From assembly GCA_001592805.2 (NCBI GenBank), contig CP051141.1, positions 1,550,001 to 1,614,000 on the forward strand: DNA of 64,000 bases, read 5' to 3'. Source of the stretch: Peltaster fructicola (lineage: Eukaryota; Ascomycota; Dothideomycetes). A program made the position numbers and the translations under genes. A model generated the notes under the pieces. The model saw only the letters and a list, made by a program, of their open reading frames with translations. It did no database searches and was not told the DNA's origin. How positions within the stretch are numbered: the first letter of the stretch is position 1; each line of letters opens with the position of its first letter. Shown in pieces: positions 55,001-64,000 of this stretch.

Positions 55001-57507
55001 ATGCAGCTCTTGGTCTGGTCGCACGATGCATGGTATTGCGTCCACAACTCGATGCAAAGATCTTTGAACACATCATCCTACGCACGGAAGACTCGGCGAT
55101 TGGCGTACGTAAACGTGCTCTCAAGATGCTCAAGGACATCTACCTGCGTAATGATGTCGTCGCTATGCGCTCGAACATTGCTACATCCATCGTTGGCCGG
55201 ATCAAAGACTTTGAGGAGAGTGTGGTCGAGCTAGCCAAACAGACCATCGAGGAGATCTGGTATCAGCCTCTCTACAGTGCCGCTCTGCACGACCAGAGCC
55301 TAGCCGGCATCAAATCCGTTTACCAGGCGCAGGCTGCGTTGCTTGTTCAAGCTGTCGAGTCCAGCGAAGAAATGCCTGAAGCACTAGCGTCGTTGTTGCA
55401 TGAGTTACTGCAGGAATCGAAGCATTCAAAAGATAACACCGCCGTCTCGAAGAGACTCGTTGATGTGCTTTTCAACGGCATCATTGACAGTGCAGATTTT
55501 CCAGAAGACATCACACAAGGCATGTTACTTCAAGTTCTAGCTGTGTTCGCACAGGCGAGTCCAAAGCTTTTGACGGCGTCGCAGCTAAAGCTTCTTGAGG
55601 CTTACACTGGCAACCTGTCTACCAATGAAGACCTTACCATCTTCCGACTCGCGCTCATGATTCTACGACATGCAATGCCTTATGCTACTGGTCTGCAGAA
55701 GGACTTCCTTGCCAAGTTACAGAAAGATCTCCTTGGCACCCTCGGCAAGCTTCCCAACAGCGAGTATCCAGAAGTGGCAGCCTGCCTGTGGACTATTGAC
55801 GGCGAGTTGAAGAACACTGAGGTACTCGTCAAAACGCTTTGCTCCGTACTTTCAAACATACGTGGCTCTTACGGAAAAGACACTAAGGACGAGGCCGTTG
55901 CACGCAAGCTTACAAGGCTCATGTCTCTCGCAGGACAATTCGGCAAAGCCTGTGACTTCGAGGCGCATCAGGCCAAGATCAAAAGCAGTATCCCAAGCAC
56001 CAAGAGCGATACTGCAGCTGGACTCATTATCGAAACACTGGCACCATTCGGCATACCAAATGAGCCACTAGTGATCAGGCGCGGCGCTCTAGAGTCAATC
56101 TGTGCTGTCTGTCAACGCTGGCCAAAGCAATTCTTGCGAAGTGATGTAGGTGGCTTGTTCGACGCATTGCTCAAGGAGAAAGAGTCTTCGCTTGAGAGTG
56201 TCTTCCTCGAAGGCTTACTGGGCTTCTTCAGCGGCCAAGAGGTGTCGACGACAAACACCAGCGATCCTGAAGCAGGTGCTACTGGTCGCGAAAGACTCGC
56301 CAAGACATACGTCGCAACAGACCAGGATGGTGCAACAGCGTCGTTATCTCAGCGTTATCTTGGACAAATACTACGACTGGCTACTGGCTCGGTGGGCGAC
56401 ACCGCGCTCATTGCCACCAAACTCGTCGCGAGCATCGTCCGTCAAGGTCTGCCACATCCTAAAGAATGTGGACCATCACTCATCGCTCTGGAAACGTCTC
56501 CGAATGCTGCCATCGCACAAATAGCGTGTGCTGAACATCGCACAATGCACGAGAAGCATGAAACCATCATCGAGAAAGAATACATGCGAGCTATGGATCG
56601 AGCGCTCTTGTATCAAAGCAATGTGGTTGGCGACACTAGAGGCTGGACAGGGAACTCACCTGTACCAAAGCTTTGCTTCTTCTGGGATGTGCTTAGAGGT
56701 GGCAAAGCCAAGGTACGCATCAAGTTCATCAACAACATCTGCTTGAAACTTGTATTCGAGCCGGCAGATCTAGACTTCTCCCACGGCCCGCCAGCACAGC
56801 TGTCTTTTGTGCGATTCATGGTGGAAAATCTTGCATTGTTCGACTTCGACAAGACAGACGAGCTCAAGCTTCTCATTGAAAACTTGAGCAAAGCCTTCGC
56901 AACGACAGGCACAGCATTGGCACAATCGATCGATAGCGAGGTCTTCAATATGAATGTCACTTCGCTGGAGAACAGCCAGTCTGATACTCACCACAATCAA
57001 GATCACCACGTGGACAGCTTTCGACTAAGAATCCTGGCAACATCTGCACAGATCCTTCTGCTTGTTGCTGAAGGGCGGGCTTTCCTTGTGCGATGCTGGG
57101 GTGGACAGAAGCTGCTCAACAAGGACAAGAATAAGGATTCCTCCAAGGGACCTACTCGCACGTCGAATGCTGCTACCTTGATCGATGCGTTCGTGAAGCG
57201 GACTGAGCAGCTGATGCAGCCTTGTCCCGATCATGCAAGTCAAATCGCGGTGTGTCGAGCTTTTGCAGAGGTGGTGTCGACGGACAATGATGTTGATGTT
57301 GGCAGTGAGGACGAGGATGACTTCGAGGACGATCGAAGTCAATCTAAAGATCCCAGAAGCCCTTCAGTCGCCGGCACACCATCTGGCCGCAAGCGTAAGG
57401 CTGCTAGTCAAGGTGCGACTGGACCACGGAAGAGGGGACGTCCTCGTAAGACGCCCAGCTTCATACGTGTGGACGACGATGAGGACGCTGAAGGGGAATG
57501 GGAGTGA
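52074..57507 (+). CDS. SCC2: Cohesin loader SCC2/Mis4 (NIPBL)
   Basis: Large HEAT-repeat protein that, with Scc4, loads cohesin on chromatin and drives loop extrusion. Exons 52074..52221, 52271..52469 and 52512..57507, with 49- and 42-bp introns. The joins read FTSIIPFDPSIIKAPAS and SLTQLGFSKFRKP. The product is 1780 residues, in the range for filamentous fungi. Signatures include VQQALPYTPFTSIIPF at the N-terminus, NPQWFETNVAYDNVSPAE, the HEAT-array segment VRDAALGLVARCMVLRP, and YMRAMDRALLYQSNVVGDTRGW. The C-terminal tail is acidic and then basic with an AT-hook-like core, RKRGRPRK (about 57421-57453), which could bind DNA directly. Confidence 0.95.
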
Positions 57508-57909
57508 ATGCATAACGAAATCATGTATAGTAGTGTACCATTATTTCAATCACGACTTATATTTCTGATGAGAACCGACACCTCATGTGCCTTCACAGCG
57601 GGTTCGCATGCCCTCTCGTCAGCAGTGAAGAACCAATGTGTGGTCGTGACACCCACACAACCCCGCGATATGGATGTGTAGTTACTCAAATGAGTCTCAC
57701 TTGTTTACCGATAGTGCGGTTCGTGACGCGCGCTATGCATGCTATGCAGCTCTTTATATCCGGAGATCTTGCTGCCACACAGATATGCTGGGCGACTTGT
57801 GGTGACTTCACTTTCGCTGACAGTATTGCTTCACCTCACTGATATAACACTGGAATGATATCAAACCTGTTGGTGCCAAAGCTGTTCGATCAACTCAACA
57901 CTGGCTAGC
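57508..57909. other. Intergenic between SCC2 and transhydrogenase
   Basis: About 400 bp of SCC2 3' UTR and transhydrogenase promoter. No supported gene. Confidence 0.4.
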
Positions 57910-60900
57910 ATGGTCGGGCGACACAGATCAACGACCATGCGTTGTGTTGGCCACAAAGTATGGCTAAGATTTCCTGCAACAGCATTAGCGAGATGCTCCT
58001 CGACACGACTGTACTTCACTTCACGACCATGCCAAGGCCAAGCAGCATCTACCATTGATGCATCGCCGCAAGACCAGAATCCTGCAATACGATCGATACC
58101 ATACAGCGAGTTGTCCATCGGCGTGCCCACAGAGGTGCGTAAGAACGAACGCAGAGTTGCCATGACACCGCAGAATGCAGCACTTCTGTTGAAGAAAGGC
58201 TTCAGAGAGGTTCTTATTGAGACCGGAGCTGGACATCATGCACAGTTTCCGGCTCATGACTACGAGGAAGCTGGTGCCACACTCGTCAACGCCAGTCGAG
58301 TATGGACTGACAGCGATATTGTGCTCAAAGTGCAGCCTCCGAGACTTTCCACTCGAGGTGTTCTCGGCGCCAACAACTTCATCGAAGGCTTTCGTCCAGG
58401 AGGTGTCATCATAAGCATGCTTGCCGCGACGCAGGATCGTGCAAAGCCAATACTCGACGCTTACACCCGGAAAGGTCTGACCAGCTTCTCCATGGACATG
58501 ATCCCTCGCATAACTCGAGCACAGACTTTCGACGTGCTCAGCTCGATGGCCAACATTGCAGGCTACAAAGCAGTGCTTGAAGCATCAAACATCTTTGGGC
58601 GCTATTTCACTGGCCAGACCACGGCGGCTGGAAAGATTCCTCCCTGCAAGGTGCTTGTCATAGGTGCAGGCGTTGCCGGCTTGAGTGCGATTGCAACCGC
58701 TCGCAGACTTGGCGCCATCGTTCGAGGATTTGATACAAGATCTGTCGCCCGAGAACAAGTCCAAAGTCTCGGTGCCGAGTTCATCGAAGTGGATATGCAA
58801 GAGGATGGAGCCGGTGGAGGAGGCTATGCCAAGGTCATGTCCAAGGAGTTCATCGAAGCTGAGATGCGACTGTTCATGAAGCAAGCTAAAGAGGTCGACA
58901 TCATCATAACCACGGCGTTGATTCCAGGACGACCAGCTCCGGTATTGATCACAGAAGAGATGGTCGCAGCTATGAAGCCAGGGTCCGTCATTGTCGACCT
59001 GGCAGCTGAGAACGGTGGCAATTGTGAGATCACTGTTCCAGGAGAGCTGACTGACTACAAGGGAGTCAAAGTCGTAGGCTATACCGACCTGCCTTCAAGA
59101 CTGCCGACACAATCTTCGACGTTGTTCTCCAACAACATCACCAAGTTCCTACTATCAATGTCGCCAGAGCCAGGACACTTCGGAGTGGATCTAAACGATG
59201 AGGTCGTTCGTCGGTCTATTGTAACCTACGAGGGCAAACTTCTGCCCAGTCTGCCGCCTCTAGCACCACCGGCTCCGGTCATCAGCAAAATTGAAGATGT
59301 CAAGGATGCTGTCAAGGCAGTGACACCTTGGCAGAAGGCAGTTCGTGAAGTCACAACTGTGACTGCTGGGATGGGCACCGCTCTGGTCCTTGGCAAGATG
59401 ACTGGTCCGCTCTTCATGAGCAATGTCTTCACATTCTCCTTGGCGGGCTTGATCGGCTATCGAGTTGTCTGGGGAGTAAGTCCTGCTCTGCACAGTCCAT
59501 TGATGAGTGTCACGAATGCTATCTCTGGAATGGTTGGAATTGGTGGCTTCTTCATCATGGGTGGAGGCCTTGTCCCACAGACCTTGCCGCAATGGCTAGG
59601 AGCTGCTTCGGTCCTGTTGGCCTTCGTGAACGTCTCTGGTGGCTTCGTGATCACCAAGAGAATGCTTGATATGTTCAGACGTCCAACTGATCCTCCGGAA
59701 TATCCTTGGCTATATGCGGTGCCGGGATTGCTCTTCGGAGGTGGTTACATTGCTGCAGCTAGCACTGGTATGGCTGGACTGGTGCAAGCAGGCTACCTTG
59801 TAAGTAGTGTGCTCTGCATCGGCTCACTCACTGGTCTTGCTTCGCAGGCGACTGCTCGAGCAGGTAACCTCATGGGCATTCTTGGTGTCGGGTCCGGAGT
59901 TCTAGCATCGCTCGCTGCAGTTGGGTTCGCGCCAGAGACTTTGCTTCAGTGTGTTGCTGTAGCTGGGTTGGGAAGCGTCATTGGTGGCCTGTTAGGTCGC
60001 CGAATTACACCGACAGAATTGCCTCAAATGGTGGCAGCTCTGCATTCCGTCGTTGGACTTGCTGCTGTGCTCACAAGTGTCGGATCGGTGTTGGCGGCGG
60101 TCAATCATATTGACACTCTGCACCTCGTCACCGGCTATCTTGGCGTTCTGATAGGTGGCGTAACGTTCACTGGATCGATCGTCGCCTTCATGAAGCTGTC
60201 TGGCAGGATGTCGTCTCGTCCCACGATCTTGCCAGGCAGACATCTGATCAATGGTGGCATGCTCACTGCAAACGCTGCCACCATGGCAGCATTTGTCACG
60301 ATGGCGCCCGGCGCACCTGCAATTGCCGCTACCTGTCTCGCAGTCAATGCCGGTCTCAGCTTTGCCAAAGGCATCACAACCACCTCTGCAATCGGTGGAG
60401 CTGATATGCCCGTCGTCATCACAGTTCTAAACGCCTATTCTGGCTTCGCGCTGGTAGCCGAAGGACTGATGTTGAACAGTCCGATCTTGACCACAGTTGG
60501 TTCTCTGATCGGTGTATCTGGCTCAATTCTGAGCTACATCATGTGTGTCGCAATGAACAGAAGCCTAGCAAACGTGCTGTTCGGCGGCATCTCCGCTCCA
60601 GCCAAGACTGATCAAAAGGTCATCGGCGAGATCACCAAGACAACTGTCGAGGAGACGGTGGAGGCGTTGAAGAATTCCCAGAAGGTGGTCATTGTTGTCG
60701 GCTATGGCATGGCTGTTGCAAAAGCTCAATATCCCATTGCCGATTTCGTTGCATGGCTACGCAGCGAGGGAATAGAGGTCAAGTTTGCTATTCATCCTGT
60801 TGCAGGTCGAATGCCAGGACAGTGCAATGTGCTGCTTGCAGAAGCCAGCGTGCCTTACGATATCGTGCTGGAAATGGACGAGATTAACGAGGAAGGTTTC

Positions 60901-61251
60901 GAGGACGTCGACCTGACGCTTGTGATCGGTGCCAATGATACAGTGAATCCGATCGCATTGGAGAAAGACAGGTGCGTAAGTCTGACATTCTTAAAGCCGT
61001 ACTGACAAGTTGAAAGTCCAATCGCTGGCATGCCAATCATTGATGCCTACAAGAGCAAGCAAGTGATAGTGATGAAGCGTGGAATGGGTAGTAAGTGTGC
61101 TGAGCAATAGGACCGCCGTGTACTGACACGTCTAGGTGGCTATGCTGACATCCCTAATCCAATGTTCTATCAGCCAAACACTAGAATGCTGTTTGGTGAT
61201 GCGAAGACCAGCTGCGATGCCATCAGGAGTGCTTTGAAGGGCTCTTCTTGA
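57910..61251 (+). CDS. NAD(P) transhydrogenase, mitochondrial
   Basis: Proton-translocating nicotinamide nucleotide transhydrogenase of the inner mitochondrial membrane; uses the proton gradient to make NADPH from NADH. Exons 57910..60971, 61017..61090 and 61136..61251, each intron 45 bp. Joins read IALEKDSPIAGMP and [12 protein letters not shown]. The product is 1083 residues with a mitochondrial leader (about 1-60). Domain order is animal-like: dI NAD-binding ([36 protein letters not shown]), the membrane domain dII (about 440-860, many Gly-rich helices), and dIII NADP-binding ([47 protein letters not shown]). Presence and order match fungal members. Confidence 0.96.
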
Positions 61252-61797
61252 GCTGGAACAGCCAACAACCTATGGAGTGCGTCGGTCCTGCTGATAGAGG
61301 ATGTGTATGGGCCGTTAATGGATGGAACCACAGCATGCATGTCGTAGTCGTTGCAATGAAGGACGCTGCTTGAGTTCTGTCGTTGCATTAAACAGTGCTC
61401 GGGATTACTCGGGAGCTTATTCTCGCCGAGCATGAGCAGCATGTTCATAGCTCTCACATCTGTATGACTCTACAACATCCGGTGTTGTTCTGCTATGATC
61501 TCAAGTGAACAGGCCTAATTCCTACGGACACGATCAAGACGTTATTGCTCGACCTGTCAAGCCTACAGATGCGTTCAGATAGAACAAAGACTCTGCGACG
61601 GGCAGCTCTTTGTCGTTGATGAGTACCCGTGAGGTTCGAGAGTGATATAAATGTCGCTCTAGGCTTCATCTGTTAGCCGATCGTCATCCACTTGTTGCCA
61701 AGACCATCCTCGATAGATCATTTCCTACAGCTGTCGATCGAGCCGTGATCTTTGAGTGAATGAACGCGGTGGTCCGAGCGCCCGACAAACCGACGTC
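61252..61797. other. Intergenic between transhydrogenase and PTH
   Basis: About 545 bp. No supported gene. A near-upstream frame at 61756 begins with GTG and is not a start. Confidence 0.4.
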
Positions 61798-62532
61798 ATG
61801 CCCAAGACGCGAAAGATTTCGAGAGCTCCACGCACAACAGCAAACAACAACGCCGACGACAACGCTGTCAGTACAACCAATCCAAAGATTGAAGAAGCAG
61901 AGGACACTGTTTCCGGCGTCAAGAGATCCAGCAGTCTCTCAGAAGAGGCTTCCATGAGTACAACTCGCTCGCTACCGCTCCTGATTTGCAGCATTGGCAA
62001 CCCAGGATCCACGTATGCGAATACTTTACACAGTGCTGGCCACACAGTGATTCAGCGTCTTGCTGACAAACTCAACTTCCCACCATTCAAGAAAGATCGT
62101 GCCCATGGTAATGGTCTTCTCACCCATGGCTTCGCGCCTAGCGGTGCGCCATGGACACTCTGGCAAAGCACATCTTACATGAACGTTTCCGGTGCAGGCG
62201 TCGCTGCTGCATATCGTGCCTGGTCCCGAGATCTACCTGATGGTGAGGGACGACTGGTCGTGGTTCACGATGAGTTGGAAAAGCCGCTAGGATCCGTCAA
62301 CTTGAAGACCACACAGGGTGCAAGTGCCAAGGGACACAATGGCTTGAAGAGCATAAAATCGTCAATTGGCTCAGTGCCTTTCGACCGCATCGGAGTGGGT
62401 ATCGGAAGACCTGTCAGCAGAGACAGCGATGAGGTGGCTCGATATGTGCTGCGGAAAATGACACCCAATGAGAGAGAGACGATTGGTAATGCGGTTGATG
62501 ACATTGTCTCCAAGCTTGAGCAAGTGCATTGA
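61798..62532 (+). CDS. PTH1: Peptidyl-tRNA hydrolase (bacterial type, PTH1)
   Basis: Recycles tRNA by cleaving peptidyl-tRNA that drops off ribosomes; fungal members of this bacterial type act in mitochondria. Single exon of 244 codons. The start is ATG 61798 (MPKTRKISRAPR); a second in-frame ATG lies before STTRSLPLLI at about residue 53. The N-terminal 60 residues are a low-complexity extension. Core motifs are CSIGNPGSTYANTLHSAGH (Asn of GNPG and catalytic His), STSYMNVSGAGV, VHDELEKPLG (catalytic Asp), and KGHNGLKSI. The C-terminus ends VDDIVSKLEQVH. The usual TRHN is LHSAG here, a mild substitution next to the catalytic His. Confidence 0.94.
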   Translation: MPKTRKISRAPRTTANNNADDNAVSTTNPKIEEAEDTVSGVKRSSSLSEEASMSTTRSLPLLICSIGNPGSTYANTLHSAGHTVIQRLADKLNFPPFKKDRAHGNGLLTHGFAPSGAPWTLWQSTSYMNVSGAGVAAAYRAWSRDLPDGEGRLVVVHDELEKPLGSVNLKTTQGASAKGHNGLKSIKSSIGSVPFDRIGVGIGRPVSRDSDEVARYVLRKMTPNERETIGNAVDDIVSKLEQVH

Positions 62533-63010
62533 ACTTCATGCTTGCAGTATGTTGACAATAGCGATCTGCAAGATAATGGCACCTACGACCATGGTTGAGA
62601 ACCTCGACACAGCTTGAGCGATTGCTGTTCGGTTTATCACCTCACATCGACCAACTACAAGCGATCTTCGGACTCAGATGCATTGATCTGGGACTCCACT
62701 TGAACCCCTTGTCAGTGGACGATCTGCGGAGTATGTCTTGCTGCTCGGGTCTTTCTAGCTGGTTTGGTCTGCCCTATCTATACTGGTGCAGGGTTTGCAT
62801 TAGCATGGAGTTGCAGCCTCTCTCCAACACATATCCTGGGAATCCTGGAACGAAGCTCAACGTTTTTACAATGGAGTTGAAGCTGCCTGCTGGATGAGCG
62901 GTCCACATGGTCCTTCCAAAAGCTATGAGCATAAAGCAAAGTAAAGCTGCAATTTTGGCTTTCTTGAGCTCTTTTCGACTTTTGTTGCAACACTCGTTCA
63001 ACTGGGAAGT
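62533..63010. other. Intergenic between PTH and Ser-rich gene
   Basis: About 480 bp. No supported gene. It contains the promoter and leader of the Ser-rich secreted protein. Confidence 0.4.
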
Positions 63011-64000
63011 ATGGCTGGCCAAGTTTTCACCTGGCTATCTTTGGCATCGCTATGTGCGGCACAGATACATCGTGGGCACAACGACGAAGGACAGCACCCG
63101 CCACAGATGAATGGCGGGCATAACGACAAAGCGCTGAGTGCAGCACAAATCTACGACGAACACAACGATGGAGGACAGAACATACAAATTATAGCACAGA
63201 CAATTGGCGAGATCAACATCATTGACTTTCCCGAAGACGATGCCTGCTGTAAGGATAATGGTCATGGTCACCATACAGGTAGACCACATCCGTCATACGC
63301 GATTACTCCAGCAACCACCGCACAGCTACCACCTCAGAGTCAGACACAGCACTCAATCGTGGGGGTTCCATTGTCAAGTGCCTTGCCTGGTTCTGGTCAA
63401 CAACCTGGTCATGGTAGTCGAACCTCAAGCTTGACCTCCAGCCATTCTGAGCAGTCAATCGTGGAGCCCCAACCGTCTACAGTATTATCTGTTCAACAGC
63501 CTGTCAGTCAAAGCCAATCTACAGGCAGGAAATCTGGACCACAGTCTACTATTTCTTCTACTTTCCGGTCTTCGGCGCCACGTGCGAGCTCGCCCACGGC
63601 CTCTGTTCAGCCGTACTCTTCCATCACCGCTCAGGCATCATCTCAGGCCTCTCATATGATGAGCATGAGCTCCGGGTCTTTATCTGGCTCATCTTCACTA
63701 GATGGCCAACCTTCGATATCGAGCAGGAGTCAAGCATCGTCTCGAGTATCGAATAGCCAGCCTCAAGTATCGAGAAGTAACATTGCGTCCTCACCTTACA
63801 GTGCGTACTCATCGCGTAGCCAGCCTTCCGCGTCATCGAGCGCTGACGTACTGTCGCAAGCATCACAGAGGTCAAACGCTCAATCTCAGATGCCAAGCTC
63901 TAGCATTAAATCCTCGGTACATGGTCTGCCTTCGGCATCAAGCAGTGCAAATGCGAGACCGCAGACACCAACCGCCCAGTCTTACTTGCCCAGTAGTACC
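63011..64000 (+). CDS. Secreted Ser/Gln-rich protein, 5' part only
   Basis: From ATG 63011 the plus strand stays open for 330 codons to the window edge. A signal peptide is visible (MAGQVFTWLSLASLCAA), followed by a His/Asn/Asp-rich segment with three HND boxes (RGHNDEGQ, GGHNDKAL, DEHNDGGQ), then IIAQTIGEINIIDFPEDDACC and a His-rich KDNGHGHHTGRPH. From about residue 100 on it is dominated by Ser, Gln, Pro and Thr (for example SSRSQPSASSSADVLSQASQ), as in cell-wall, mucin-like or GPI-anchored proteins. No domain is recognised. The 3' end lies outside the window, so an anchor signal cannot be tested. Confidence 0.75.
   Translation, partial: MAGQVFTWLSLASLCAAQIHRGHNDEGQHPPQMNGGHNDKALSAAQIYDEHNDGGQNIQIIAQTIGEINIIDFPEDDACCKDNGHGHHTGRPHPSYAITPATTAQLPPQSQTQHSIVGVPLSSALPGSGQQPGHGSRTSSLTSSHSEQSIVEPQPSTVLSVQQPVSQSQSTGRKSGPQSTISSTFRSSAPRASSPTASVQPYSSITAQASSQASHMMSMSSGSLSGSSSLDGQPSISSRSQASSRVSNSQPQVSRSNIASSPYSAYSSRSQPSASSSADVLSQASQRSNAQSQMPSSSIKSSVHGLPSASSSANARPQTPTAQSYLPSST

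Noticed and set aside
1-64000. tRNA, rRNA, CRISPR array, transposon
   Set aside because: Scanning by eye found no B-box-like element with a matching cloverleaf, no direct-repeat array and no transposase motif. A tRNAscan-SE and RepeatMasker run would settle it.

Overview
The window is nuclear DNA of a filamentous ascomycete. The evidence is short GT-AG introns (mostly 42-61 bp) that interrupt conserved eukaryotic genes, dense packing on both strands, and typical Pezizomycotina families (HET-domain protein, CYP67-like P450, secreted pepsin-like protease, fungal SPT16/SCC2/RIT1/CMS1). Gene content suggests Dothideomycetes, but this rests on overall impression, not on a marker, and should be held loosely. 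No tRNA, rRNA, CRISPR array or intact transposon was seen. Exon boundaries below were read by eye from splice sites and protein-family conservation.

Layout. 0.9-4.2 kb: secreted aspartic protease and the ER mannosyltransferase ALG2 (minus). 4.9-8.1 kb: ubiquitin-activating enzyme UBA1 (plus). 8.4-16.7 kb: Gemin2-like protein, the endocytic adaptor SLA2 and the FACT subunit SPT16 (all minus). 18.7-22.3 kb: a mitochondrial carrier, then a secreted precursor carrying six C-x3-G-x2-C peptide units (the most interesting locus; candidate alpha-pheromone or RiPP-like precursor), then CMS1. 23.6-28.5 kb: small Ser-rich protein, an OCRL-type inositol polyphosphate 5-phosphatase with an internal frameshift, and DCP1. 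28.7-36.4 kb: an accessory stretch of HET protein (frameshifted), an ORF relic, an intact short-chain dehydrogenase, a truncated MFS transporter and a P450 with a C7-tract frameshift. It looks like a decaying accessory or metabolic island. 36.7-41.2 kb: the tRNA-modification genes RIT1 and ELP3, convergent and 2 bp apart, then the TCA-cycle gene LSC1. 43.4-51.5 kb: sugar transporter, mitoribosomal uS12m, a HAD phosphatase, SHE9/MDM33, a NECAP-like coat protein, deoxyhypusine hydroxylase LIA1, and the Pol I subunit RPA12. 52.1-62.5 kb: the cohesin loader SCC2, mitochondrial NAD(P) transhydrogenase and peptidyl-tRNA hydrolase. 63.0 kb to the end: a secreted Ser-rich protein that runs off the window.

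Most genes are unrelated housekeeping neighbours, not an operon-like system. Themes that recur are translation and tRNA biology (RIT1, ELP3, PTH, LIA1, uS12m, RPA12, CMS1), chromatin (SPT16, SCC2) and mitochondria (LSC1, transhydrogenase, SHE9, carrier). Frame disruptions are concentrated in the accessory stretch, with two more in otherwise conserved genes (UBA1 and the 5-phosphatase). Some may be assembly errors, and read-level checking is the key test.
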